Origin: Hygrocybe punicea
Taxonomy: Eukaryota; Basidiomycota; Agaricomycetes; Agaricales; Hygrophoraceae
Assembly (NCBI GenBank): GCA_963556145.1
Contig: OY744462.1
Coordinates: 4,836,001 to 4,900,000, forward strand
Length of the DNA stretch: 64,000 nucleotides
Direction of reading: 5' to 3'
Made by a program: the position numbers and the translations under genes. Of this stretch, positions 9,601-20,323 are shown piece after piece (the first letter of the stretch is position 1; the number at the start of each line of letters is the position of its first letter). The notes beneath the pieces were generated by a model that was given only the letters and a program-made list of their open reading frames with translations, did no database searches and was not told the origin of the DNA.

Positions 9601-9772
9601 GGCTGTCCCGCATCCGTTGGCATCGCGTTGGCGTTGGGATCCATTTTGTGCTGCGGTGGTGTGCTCGCGATGTGGTCGCGGTCGAGTTTCCTGTAACAGA
9701 TAATATTAGTAAAGTTAAGATAAATGATAAAACTTACTTGTGTCCATGAACGCGACATTGTGTCGCGTTCAT
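9516..9772 (-). CDS. Possible spliced mini-ORF inside hAT element
   Basis: Exon 1 runs 9772-9738 (start MNATQCRVHGH). A GTAAGT donor at 9737 and an ACTAAT...CTGTTACAG acceptor ending at 9691 give a 47-bp intron typical of this genome. Exon 2 runs 9690-9516 and ends in a stop. The predicted product is 69 residues with a run of eight His followed by Gln/Asn/Arg-rich sequence. No domain is recognised. It might be the surviving N-terminus of a transposase gene whose body was deleted, or a chance frame. The intron is the best evidence that it is or was transcribed. Confidence 0.3.
9746..9772. repeat. Perfect 12-bp hairpin
   Basis: ATGAACGCGACA, then TTG, then TGTCGCGTTCAT: two exact 12-base inverted arms around a 3-base loop, overlapping the start codon of the mini-ORF on the minus strand. 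It is probably a cis structure of the element. Confidence 0.8.
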
Positions 9773-10075
9773 TGGCCTTGCGTTCAAGTTGTTGTTATTG
9801 GTGAAGAAACTTCGTGTAATGGTCACATGATACCGTTTAACATGAAAAAGTAAGTAAAGAAATACGAAAAACAAATGAAATAAATACCTTGAAAATATCC
9901 GCGTTCGCGGTTTGGACGCGGTTTGGAGCCGTTCAGGAAATCCGGCAGGCCTCGAAACCCGGAACTGAACCCGCGGTCCGGTTCAGCACTTGGCTGAACT
10001 TAGACTGAACCTAGGGTTCGGTTCGGGGTTTGAACCGGGTTCGGCTAGGTTCGGAACCAAACTACGGCAACACTA

Positions 10076-10083
10076 ATGTGGGG
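10076..10083. repeat. 8-bp target-site duplication (right)
   Basis: This is an exact second copy of ATGTGGGG, immediately after the right terminal repeat of the hAT element. Confidence 0.9.
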
Positions 10084-12635
10084 ATGTGTCCATGGTCGGT
10101 CTGGATTGTTCTAGAAGAAAGGATAAAAAGAGAACAAGAACAAGAATAAACAATGATGTCCAAAAGAAGACAAAAGGCAAAGGGGAATGAAAAAGGAAGG
10201 TGTGGTAAAGTGGAATTGTCATGGTGGGTAATGGAGTCAGAATCAGAGTTGCGGAGTTGTAAAATGTAACAACGACAATGGCAATGGAGAGGATGGCTGG
10301 GAGGGTGGTGCACCCACCTACCAGCCCAGGTACATATCTACATTCTACTTCCATTGACATTACTAATTCCATACCTTGCGAACACGCCCTGATGCGTCAA
10401 CATCGTTCATGAGGTAACAGGCACCAAGAAGGACAACAGGGCTCAAGACTCATCCCAGGCCCCCCGCATACCAGTCAGCAATGGGCCAGAGCACCCAAAG
10501 ACAACCACCCCCATTCACCTCGCGTCCATGCCAAGCGAAGAAAGACCAGGAGTTTCTCACTGGCAATTCCACCAGCCCATATGTCCACCAGCCCATGCAT
10601 CCACTGGCCCAGGCATCCAATGATGCAATCACCTGGTTTTGCACCCACCACCCACCAACTACACTGCACCAGGCCCACACCCATTCCACCTCGTGCTCAC
10701 ATGGCGTTGATATGCTAGTTGAGGTGCCATGCACTAAAAACAACACTCTACAACTGGTGCGATTACGAGTAAGTGAAGTATTTAGCTTATACAAGTATCG
10801 CAACAATTGCAATCGATGGTGCAACTTAGTGATTAAAGTCGCAACAACGATAGAAGGTCGAGGTATTGAACTAAAGTTGGTGATAGTTGAGCTTGAAGAA
10901 AGTAATGTCGTGATGATTTTTGAGGGAGATATAATGAAGTGGAAAGGGGGGAACGATGCGCTCTCTTGTCATTAAGCGTATTCTACATAGCCATTTTATA
11001 TGTCAACAGTCGGAGATCGGAAGCGAAGTAAAAAGTCGTGGAGAGAAAGAAACTTTACTCTAATAGGGGTCGAAAGAAAGGAATATGTATGAATAACATG
11101 AAAACATAACCAAAAATGGTGCTGAAAGGAGGATGAAGGTGATCTTGTAACAAAGGATGAACAAAGGAGTCTGGTGGAAGAAAGGGAATAAGTGTTCTAA
11201 ACGGGTTAGTCTATCTAAGCTGAAATGGGGCACTGCTATATGAAAGGCGAATGATTATGCAAGAGTCCAGGGCTCGATCCGATTCAAAGGTTTTCTTTCT
11301 TGGTCCATGACTTTGTCGGAGATGTTCATGATACAATTGAGAGGTCACATGAGTGGTCGCGAGCCATCACAAAGTCACAACATGTCAGGCTCATTTTTGA
11401 AGGATAGCTAGAACCTGTTCAATTCGTCAATTCGGTGGTCAGCGTGGGTGAGTGCATATCAGCATGCATCAATTGACACATGTCTGGTGTTGCGAGGTCA
11501 GGTGGGTGTGAGACCTGCAGGTTACCCGCTATGGGTATGGGTACAGGTTGGGTATGGGTAGGAAAAAAAAGACCTGGCACAAAACCTGTATTCATGGGTA
11601 TGGGTACGGGTATCCCCAAAAGTACACAGGGGTTACCCATGCAATACACTCTCTTCGGCTTGACCACTTGTTCAAGCTCGCTGTCGATACTGGGGGTCCA
11701 TGGTCGCTTAGACACTCTAGGAGCATGAGCTTCTTTGTTGGGAGCTGGGGAGAGGACTGGTGATGGCTCACATGACTAGACAGCTGCAACTTTGGGCTCA
11801 GATGAGCCTTGTCCAGGGCCAGAAGCATTGAAGGAGGTCCCACAGGCCCTGGCTTCACTGAGCCATCAGTCGATGTTATCAAGGATCCAGAGATAGACGG
11901 CAAATGTGGACTCAAGGATCTCGGTTTTGAGACCGAGGTCGGTGAAAATACCTTGCAATTCAAGGATGGCTGATGCTTTGGTAATGTCTCCAAGTCAGAA
12001 GCGGTTGGTGACGCAGGTACACTGATTGACTGTCTCCAAGTTCGTGGCACCTGATGGTGTGGACAACAACATTGAGGGGTCATTTTGAGTGCTTGACATG
12101 CAAGAAGCACAACTGGGAGGAACAATGTTTGTCACGAAAAATACACACGGCAGCTAACTAGGAGACAAGGCAAGGTAAATAAAGGAAATGGGCAAAGTGA
12201 TGTGGGACATACCTCGGAGATGAGACAAGGGGCTTAGGAGGCCCTTGGGGCATTTCTGAGGTATATGACTTGCGGGCAGAAAGAAGTGCTGCAAGGCAGT
12301 GTAAGATTTGACGTCAAGCGGGGATGGCAAATAGCGGGCTGTCAGCAGGTGACAGCTCCAGCAAGTGTGTCAGCCAGTGACAGTGATGGATGGTAGTGAC
12401 AGAGGACACGCTGGGTGTCGAGGGACAGTGAGTGTGCAGCCAAATGTAAACTTAGTTTAAAAATGACCAAAAATGCACCTGATGTGCAGTGCCAAAACAT
12501 GTTCAAACAGCAAACTTGAAATAAACATCAGATAGAATGTGTGATAAATGTCCAAAATTATCATGAATGCCTGCGAATACAGATGCTTAAAAGGAAAAAC
12601 TCGTCCACAATGTCGAAGTCCACGGCCGTACTGCT
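10084..12635. other. Gene-poor stretch with no recognised gene
   Basis: Frames up to about 165-180 codons exist (10481-10975 on +, 12125-11592 on -) but lack a domain, clear codon bias or supporting introns. At 11510-11640 there is an imperfect ATGGGT/GGGTAT hexamer repeat with a GGTTACCC motif near each end. It may be part of a decayed small transposon. Otherwise nothing is identified. Confidence 0.5.
11510..11640. repeat. Imperfect ATGGGT hexamer repeat
   Basis: Several GGGTATGGGTA-type units occur on both sides of an A-rich centre (about 11560-11572), bounded by GGTTACCC-like motifs at about 11520 and 11632. No target-site duplication could be assigned. Confidence 0.4.
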
Positions 12636-15480
12636 TCATCGTATCCCACCTCCCCCCAATTCAATAAACCGGGTCACCCGCTTAGTAGCTCTAGCACTTG
12701 GAGCCCACAACTCACGTTCATCCTCACTGTCCTCGTTTCGCGCCGCGTTCGCATGTCGCTCGCACAACATCCTGCCATCCACCTCCCAGTACTCTTCCAG
12801 CCGCTCACGACACTTGGGGTGTCCGGGATGCTCGCACAAGAGGTGATCTGGATGGTAACGGTCACCTGTGTGGGATACCGCGCATGGTCCCTCAATCGGT
12901 TGACCGCATGTGCCCGCTGCGCAGAGTGAGTCGTTCGCTTCATGATAGTGGTATGCGCAGAGCGGCCTGCCGTCAAAAACGTAAAAAGACTTGTCCGGGA
13001 AAGGTTTCTGTAGAAGTATGAGATGAAAGAACCGGAAGTAAGGCTGGGGGTAAAGGACATACATGACATTGATGGCAATCAAAGCATTCACGATGATATT
13101 TGCCTTTGAGTTGACCATCCGAGGATGAGACGGCTTGCTTTTCGATGGGTAAGTTACATCGGCGACACTAAACAATCAGCAGAGTTGGCAATGACCATAA
13201 TGTAGTTGAGACGAAGACCTACTTTGGGTAAATACATATTCTTCCAACATTTCTCACAAAGCACGCTCCCTCCATCCATTTGCACCCACCGTTTATCCAC
13301 AAGAGTATTCTCACATTTAACGCACACCCTCTTGTTCTCAGAGGCCTTCCTGTCCGCCCTCGGCCCCTGACCCGTAACACTCTTAACATTCTTGTCCACA
13401 GCGTCTTTTGCCCTGGAAGAATCCCTTGGGTATGTCGAGCTTGTAGTTGATCGCATTGGAAGCTTGGGCGCCTTGCTTTCCGGAGAGCTAACAGTATTTG
13501 ACCGCTGGGATTTGCTAGCGCTATTCGTTGAATCGTTCATGGTGGTTGTCAACGCAGACGCAGATTTGCTCTTCGTCAACGGACTGCCTGGAGTCAACGA
13601 TGCTATGAGAGCAGAACGCGGCCCAACTTCGTTCGCGATTTCTTCCATGAGTGTCTCCATCGTTCTGTCCAAATCACCCAAAGTTGTCCCAGTGGCTGTC
13701 CCAGTAGATTTCGAATACACGCTACCGCTGCCAGCGGAATGACCGCTTTTCAGGCTGGAAGATGAGCCAATCTTGTTCCTTTCCACATCAGAATCACCGG
13801 GATATACTTGATTCTTCTCCAACCGCGGCGCAAGCGCGAAGGTTACCGATAACTTGTTTTGCCCAGCTATACCAACATTCTGGCTGCTCCCACTCACACC
13901 CCTATTTTCATTCTCGTTGGTGCTCACTCTAGACGGCATGGTGGTCTGCGGGACTTTCCTCTGCGATAACAAAGGAAATGTCACTTGACCCGGTATATTC
14001 AGGGGTGGCGGTGGCGCCTTCTTCTGCTTCCACTTCGACAGTGTCGCCTTCTTCCGGTCCTCATCTGAATTGTCTGTGGAACTTGCGTATGCCAGTTCAA
14101 TCTCGGAACCAGAACTTGGCGAGGGGTCAATCTTGGTTGAGGCATCATTACGGTTGTTAGACAGCGGTTCACGATCTGGTCGCGACGGCGGATTGCGAGT
14201 TCCGGTTTGGGCTGGCCGTTTATCAGAGAACCAACGAGTCTCGGCAGAGGCAGGTGTATGATTAGGGCTGTTGATGTCGCCGCTATTAGGACAAGTGACG
14301 ATGGTGGCACCTGGTAATTTATTCTTATATTTCTCGAAGAAAGGGAGTCGGCTTGAGAGAGCCGATGATAGTGGTGTTTCCGGTGTTTTCGGGAAGTCTG
14401 CCGACAGAGGTGCAACGCGGGAAGTGGACACAATACTGGGCTCCGCGTGCGGATATTGTGAAGGGGAGGGTGAGCGAGAAACAATATCGTTCCTGTCATT
14501 AATGTTAAATTGTGAGTAAGGCGAGAGTGGGCTGGGAGAGTGAGAGTGAGACGAGTTTGAATTAGGAGACAGAGGAGGCGTCGCTGCCACTGAAAAGAAG
14601 AAAGCCATCATCAGAAATCGGCTCACACGTGAGGTGACAAAAAATGGAGCTTACAGCGAGATGCCTCGATATCAAGATACCTGGGTGCGTTAGCCCTTCG
14701 GCCTTCCTTAGTTAAAGGGGAGCTGGTGCCATCGCGTGGGGAAAGCTGACTGCTGGAAGTTGCAAACATAGCAGCGCGGGAAGCTGCTGCAAATCCCCTC
14801 CTGCCCACACCCGCCATTCCTGCCTCGCCACCAGTCTTGGTGTCGATGTCACGATGATGAAGGTGTGTCGGAGGCAGGTCCGGAGTTGGGGTCAGGTTGC
14901 TCGGTCGTGTGGCAACTGCGCTATTCATTTGGGCGAACGAGCGTAGAGGGCTTGAACTTGGGGAGGATTGAGACTGCGGGTATACATTTCTGTCGATATC
15001 TCGCCGTTCCGAGTGATGGGCCCGTTGAGGTGCTGAGGGTGTCCTTGTGCGTTCTTGTGGGATAGCACGAGCAGGAGTAGGCAATCGCGTGAATTCAGAA
15101 CGCGCTAAAGGGCTTCCGACACGCCCCTCTGGAAAGTGGCTCAGGCCAGTTGCCGAGCTCAAGGCGGGATGAATATTGCCAACGGGCCGATCGTGAACTT
15201 GGGGAGGAAACCTCGTGGAGGTTGGCGAGGATATCGAGGGGCAAGAGGAAGAATGGGGAGAATTAGCAATGTTCTGGAGTCGTGGTGGTAAGAGAGAAGC
15301 GGCAGACTGTGGAGAGTGCTGAGGCTTTGGGAGCATAGGGACCGAGGGAGTAGGTGCGCATGTATGGTCGCCGAGCTCATCTAGGGGCACCGGTTTACCG
15401 CAGTTTGAACATTTCACGGAGGGGAGGAGTTCAGACATTCGACCTGGGGTACCTTTAGATGGTTGCTTGAGTAGTTGCAT
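12636..15480 (-). CDS. LIM-domain protein, paxillin-like (Pxl1-like)
   Basis: Four exons: 15480-14655, 14589-13223, 13167-13063 and 13007-12636, with introns of 65, 55 and 55 bp. The N-terminus has a small zinc-binding motif, CSNCGKPVPLDELGDHTC. A long Ser/Pro-rich disordered region follows (about 650 residues). The C-terminus holds adjacent LIM modules: CVKCENTLVDKRWVQ...LCEKCWKN, then CRRCNLPIEKQA...YHRECFDCHQCH, then FPDKSFYVFDGRPLCAYHYH with CGQPIEG and C-x2-H-type ligands. The second LIM is rebuilt only when the 55-bp intron at 13222-13168 is removed, which supports the model. LIM modules of this kind in fungi act at the actin cytoskeleton, the division ring and polarity sites with Rho signalling. 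The exact orthologue is inferred. An alternative start at the Met of MSELLPS (15438) is possible. Confidence 0.8.
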
Positions 15481-16288
15481 GGAAGGTGATGGGTCCTGGA
15501 AAAGACTGTGCGGTAGGTTACGTACGACGACCAGCGTGCACGGAGATATATAGTATGTGGCGAAGCAACGAGCTCGCTATCCAAGACGATGAGCAACGAT
15601 ATGGTGAAGGGAATGAGTCGGTGACAGTCAGGGGCGCTACTGCATTTAATTGTAAGAGCAGGCTACACAGCACCTGACCGGAACAGCCACACGCGCTGTG
15701 CACGGCTGCGCTTCTGTTTTACCTCTTGCTTACAACCTTGTCTCAGAACCTCCTGGGTTCATGTCCGCGCCAATTTTGAAAAGAAAAAAAAAAAAAAAGA
15801 GTCGCTTATAAGAGTGCGTTCGGTGAGTTTATTGCACAAAACCAAAAAACTAAGCATCAGAAAATGGAAGAAAGGAATGAAGGGATACATACTTGGGAGG
15901 AGACAGGGAGGCTAGTGGGGACATGTCTCCCCCCGAGGTAAATATATACAGAAAGGGACCAAAACTGCATGGGAAGAAGGGGTGAAACTCAGAGGAAAGG
16001 AGAGGCGCAAGGGTTCTCAATTGCGAAGTGCACTCAATTGCGAAGTGCACTCCATGCAAGTCTTGAACCCAGTAAGGTCAGGCATGAGTAAACAAACTTT
16101 AAAACCTGCAGAATTATTATAATTATTTATTACACCCATGGGTTGTATTGTGCAGTGACAACAGCTAGACAGATTTATCAATAACCACACAGAAAATAAT
16201 GATGACGTTGTGCTTTGGGATGGGACAAACGATAACAGGATAAAAATCGAACGAATGAAGAACAACCCAGACCCAACTGTTGACGTTC
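15481..16288. other. Intergenic region
   Basis: This lies between the LIM gene start and the 3' end of the transcription-factor gene. It contains an A-rich run at about 15782-15800 and a 17-bp tandem duplication at 16016-16049. No coding or RNA feature is recognised. Confidence 0.5.
16016..16049. repeat. 17-bp exact tandem duplication
   Basis: CTCAATTGCGAAGTGCA occurs twice, back to back. It is probably a recent local slippage event in the 3' flank of the transcription-factor gene. Confidence 0.8.
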
Positions 16289-19200
16289 CTACGGATAGTG
16301 ACGCTGACTGGCCCGATGCTGACTTTCTTGAGGCTGTTGCTGTTGCTGTGACTGTGATTGTGTTGTAGTACTCGTCGATAATGCAACGTCTTCTTGGGGC
16401 TGGAAAGCAGCCATACCCAAAGTCCCCGTGCCATTTTCAGTCGGAAGATGAAAACGCGAGTAGTACTGTTCCCATTGCACTACAATTCAAACAGATTTTT
16501 TAACCACAAACAGCATACATCAAATAAAACACCAACGCCAATCAAACATTCCCCTCGGGATTCCCTCTAGCAATCCCGTATCGGCGTCGGCCGATTGTTC
16601 CAGCACGTTCAACGATCGAGGCCCGTCGTTCAGCGTATTCGTCACCTGCACATTCTGCGGGGCCAACGCGGTGTTCATGGCTGGGTTGACATTGGAGTAG
16701 CACCCTCCTAGCGGCAGCGGCGTCAGGTTGACCATGGAAGAAGGTCCTGCGCTGTGCTGGCCAGTAGCCGAAACAGAGGGAGTCACCGAGGTGAGCATTG
16801 GGCGCACGTCCGAAGACGCGGGATGGTCGGCGGGGGGCACCCGTCCGAAGACAGCCGACAACTTCGGCGCATCAGATTGGACCTCTGACGCGGGGATCAC
16901 CACACCGGGTACCACATCCTTGTACTCTTCCTCACGGTCCTTGCGCGCAACGAATACCCCTCCACCAGGCCGCGAGGGGTCGGTTTTGTATGTCAGCCCA
17001 TCAATGGATTGCTTGACCGTGACTCCGCTTGTCGGATTCAGTACGGCAGGCTCGATGGGCAGCGTGGTACTTTGCGTGGCTTCATACAGGAGAGAGATGA
17101 TCTCCGCCGTCTACGGATAGAGAAAGAGATACAAGAAATAGGTGTTAGCAAGTGTCCAAGGGCACCAACCCATTCAAAATCCACAGCGGTATGAAAAAGA
17201 ACGAGCCTTTCTTCTCGCGGACATGTGGTCCGGCGATAGAGACCCTTCCCACCTCCTCACGCAATCACGCAATTTGCGTAACTTGGCAGCCGCATCTGGG
17301 TCTTTCCGTTTTGCCCACGTATTGTACTACGCACATCAATATGAACTGGATGTTCTGGAAGATAAGAAAGCGTTCACATACCTGCACAATTGCACAAGAC
17401 GTAGCGGCATATGCAACCAGTAACCACACGTCGTACAACCGTTCATGGGCGTCGAGCCAGTCGATGGCCTCACCTGTCAGGTGTACGAGTCCAGACCATA
17501 CCTCCACAGTCAACCCAAATTTGAGGTGGGCAGGACACGAATACGATATCCTCATGAACACTCGCCAAAATATGACACAAACGCATGAAAAGAGCAGATG
17601 CAGCAATCCTATTTCCCCAAATGGATCATATATGCAACAAGCCGGGAATAAAAGGAAAACGTACCAGCACTTCGAGGTGATTCGGGTCCTCGGTACTTCA
17701 GATCTTCTGGGAGGTTTTCTTTCCAAGCTTCGATGTCACGTAAGAGCTCGTGGAGCACCTTGTCATCTGTAAAGCTTAATCCGGAGGGGCTGCATAGATC
17801 GTTCCTAGGTCAGCAAAACACTCCGGGGTGAAAATATTTCCGGAGAAACCTGTATATAGTTTTGAGTACACGACCAAGGACGATGCTCAGGCGAACAAGT
17901 TCATCCATGTACCGGTCGTTCGGGTCACCGGAAGACGGTAGGCGAGCATCGCAGTCATGGACGTCGATCATGAAGGGATGGCCATAAGTAAGACTTATCC
18001 TAAAGCCGGGGGACAAATAAATAATGAAATGGGAGTGCAAAACAAAAATACGGACCAGCGGTCACTGATCACACATGCACCCCAGAGGCGACGCCGTAGC
18101 TCGATGTTTTGTTTCATTGCCTCTGCACGATGCAAACCAAGGTCTTGCGCCTAATAAATGAAAAGGGGAGGGGTGGTCATGGACACGGCGGAGTTGTTCT
18201 GCATGCATGCGAGCCACATACCATCCGAATCAGAGTTCCAAGCCTGATCCACAAGGCGGAAAGCGCGTCGGGAACAAATTGAGAGTGGCAGTCACCCATC
18301 ATACATAAAATTAACAATGCCTGCACGTTGACCACCGACGCCGTGGACAGCACGTCCTCCGCCTTGATTATGCTATTCACGGCAAATCGTAGTGAGTCAA
18401 ACACACCTTGCGGCACCTCGCGACGGGCAGCGGCAACGAGACACATGGAATACAGCAGGATTGGTGGCGGCGAGGTGTTTGATACAAATTCTGCTTCGGT
18501 GACCACAGGGAGGAGTGGGGCTACGTCAGCGAAGTAGGCATTGATGAGTTTCTCGATGATGTCACGTTCGATGCGAATGTCGAGGGGTTTTGGGAGAGAT
18601 TGTTTCTGCTCGTCATTTGGAGGCTTTTCTATACGAATGAGACCGTCCCCCGTCTTGCTCACATCCCATCGAAGGTGGTATCGCATATCGTATGATTCGT
18701 ATGCTCGGGACGAAATCGAGGGAAGGGAGTGAAGGAGGTGCTCAGTAGATGTTGGACCTTGAAATAGAATAAGAGAAAGGGTGGAGGGAGGGGGGAGGGA
18801 ACGAACCGAGAACATTGATGTCGCCTTTACCGTGAGAATCCGTGTGGGGAGAAGTTGTTCTCTTGGCGTCTGGGTTGTCCTTTTCGGCTGATTCTTCCTC
18901 GATCTTTTTCTTCTTGAAGCGGGTTTCGGTGATTGGGAGAATGAATGTACACTCGAAGCCATATTGTTTACAGTGTTGACAAAGCGGGCGCTCGACATCG
19001 ACGAGAATGTCACACCTGTGGAGTGAAATGAGTGAACAGAGAAGTAAAGCTGATTGCAAGAATGCACGCCTGATTTTGCGAGTTCGACAGCTATCGCATG
19101 CGCGCTGAGTCTTGGTGCGCTTCCTCATATCGACGAGGGATTGCTGGGACTTTTGGGTACGGCTGTCTGTTCCCGAGGTGCCAGCCTCGTCGTCGGACGC

Positions 19201-19864
19201 CTTTTCTGGAGGATTGCTGTTTGAGATGTCCGGAGAAGCGTCAGACTTTCGTTTTCGTTTACCAGTCGGAGGAACGGGACGTTGGACAGGAGAAGGCACG
19301 GCATTGGATGTGACGGGTGGCGGCGGTGGACGCTGTTGGGGGTAGACCATCACAGAGGAGGTATATTGGTGGGGGTACGGGTAGCTGTGGGGGTGGGGGT
19401 GGGGGTGGGGGTGGATATGATAGGGAGGCGGGCCGGGGAAGGCAAACTGGGAGGGATGGTGAGAAGATATGCCTGGGCCGTTGGGAGGATTTTGGGGCTG
19501 GTGCTGGTATGGCTGGCCTTGCGGGGAGAAGTTGGCACCGTTCATGGAATACGGATGGTTCATTATATACGATGGAGAGTACTGCTGGGGAACCGGACCG
19601 CGCGGGACGGAAAGGTGAGCGTGAGGGGAAAGGTCGGTAGCCGCTGGAGAAGCCAATAAACAATGAATAAATAAATTAAAGGAACAAGAAAGAAGCACGC
19701 AGACGGTCTGGGCGAGGGATAGCCGCGGCGGGACGACGAGGCTTGGTCCTCTGCCGCGGTTTCTTGGAGGGGGTCGGCTTGGGCGGCGGCGGGGTCGGCA
19801 GCGGGAGTTTGTCGGTCGGTGAACTGCTGGGTGTTGTCGAGTCGTCGACGGGGGGGGTCGCCAT
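16289..19864 (-). CDS. Zn(2)-Cys(6) fungal transcription factor
   Basis: This is a nuclear regulator with a Pro/Gln-rich N-terminus (a HPHPHPHPHSYPYPHQ run) followed by a binuclear zinc cluster: CDSC-RTRKIR-C, ten residues, then CQHC-KQYGFE-C, with spacing C-x2-C-x6-C-x10-C-x2-C-x6-C. A basic linker (FKKKKIEEE) comes next. A fungal-specific activator middle domain follows, with the landmarks LINAYFADVAPLLP, RRRLWGACVISDRW and YGHPFMIDVHDCD. The C-terminus ends with a Gln-rich tail after GMFDWLQWEQYYSRF. At least eight introns are needed. The start at 19864 is supported because splicing 19864-19690 to the next exon keeps frame into ATDLSPHAHLS. The intron that splits the zinc cluster (19069-19016) must use a GC donor. 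The target genes are unknown, and resemblance to carbon-metabolism regulators is only general. Confidence 0.85.
19385..19420 (+). repeat. G-tract repeat (potential G-quadruplex) in coding exon
   Basis: Four or five consecutive GGGGGT units lie on the + strand, i.e. the template strand of the transcription-factor gene, where they encode the alternating His-Pro run. Runs of four G5 blocks with single-T loops match the usual G-quadruplex pattern. Confidence 0.7.
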
Positions 19865-20323
19865 TATTTTGTGAAATGTGAGAGCAGCTTTAAAGGCCTT
19901 GCCGACAGGGCGGAGGTCGGACTTGTTCAGACCGGGATCGACGAGCTATAAAACCAAACTCTGCTCAGAAGACGACCATCAGCAATGCTGCACGTCTGCC
20001 ACACAGCGGTCCTCACTGTGCAACGACGACGGCGACGACGAGGACGACGACAGAGACAGTACAGACTCGGAAGAACTCCTGCCGTGTGCACTTTTCAAGC
20101 TCCGACTAAATAGTCAGCGAACATCCGGCGGCCGAATGCGTCATAAAAGCAATCTGCCGGCATTCCAAATGCTGCCGAACGGATTATATTAATATCCAAC
20201 GCTGATGCTTTGCTCCGGATACGGACTTAGTAAGGCGCATTGCTCATCATATCGATATCGCCATCACGGCGCTGTTACGAGAGCGAAAAAAAAAAAAAAA
20301 AAAAAGAGATCCGCGGCACACGT
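19865..20323. other. Intergenic region upstream of transcription factor
   Basis: This 459-bp stretch lies between the transcription-factor start and the 3' end of the palmitoyltransferase gene. It contains a CGACGACG triplet patch (about 20021-20060) and an A-run at 20286-20305. A 104-codon frame on the + strand (19878-20192) is Asp-rich because of the triplet patch and shows no homology I recognise. Confidence 0.4.

Larger units (their letters stand above)
8886..10075. mobile_element. Non-autonomous hAT-type DNA transposon (1190 bp)
   Basis: The termini are TAGTGTTGCCG (left) and CGGCAACACTA (right), perfect inverted repeats over 11 bp. The similarity extends inward less perfectly (left ...AGTTCAGTTCGGT, right complement ...AGTTTGGTTCCGA). 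The element is flanked by the 8-bp duplication ATGTGGGG. TIRs starting (T/C)AGTGTTGCC and 8-bp duplications are characteristic of hAT elements. Subterminal regions (about 8886-9060 and 9900-10075) are rich in GGTTCGG/GAACCG motifs in both orientations, likely transposase-binding repeats. There is no room for a transposase and no dimerisation domain is seen, so mobility would need a transposase from elsewhere. The interior carries a huge triplet repeat and a small spliced frame. Confidence 0.9.

Noticed and set aside
9087..9749. 220-codon poly-Ala/Leu frame and its shadows in five other frames
   Set aside because: Product of the triplet repeat inside the hAT element; every frame is open there.
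10481..10975. 164-codon frame on the + strand as a gene
   Set aside because: No domain, no supporting splice signals, and mixed composition typical of chance.
11255..11300. tRNA-like GGCTCGATCC stretch
   Set aside because: No acceptor stem or anticodon arm can be folded around it.
11592..12125. 177-codon frame on the minus strand as a gene
   Set aside because: No recognisable motif; it ends in the ATGGGT repeat (Tyr-Pro runs).
13392..13742. 116-codon + strand frame inside the LIM gene
   Set aside because: Shadow of the Ser-rich coding exon on the opposite strand.
19878..20192. Asp-rich 104-codon + strand frame upstream of the transcription factor
   Set aside because: Driven by a GAC triplet patch in what is probably a 5' leader or promoter.
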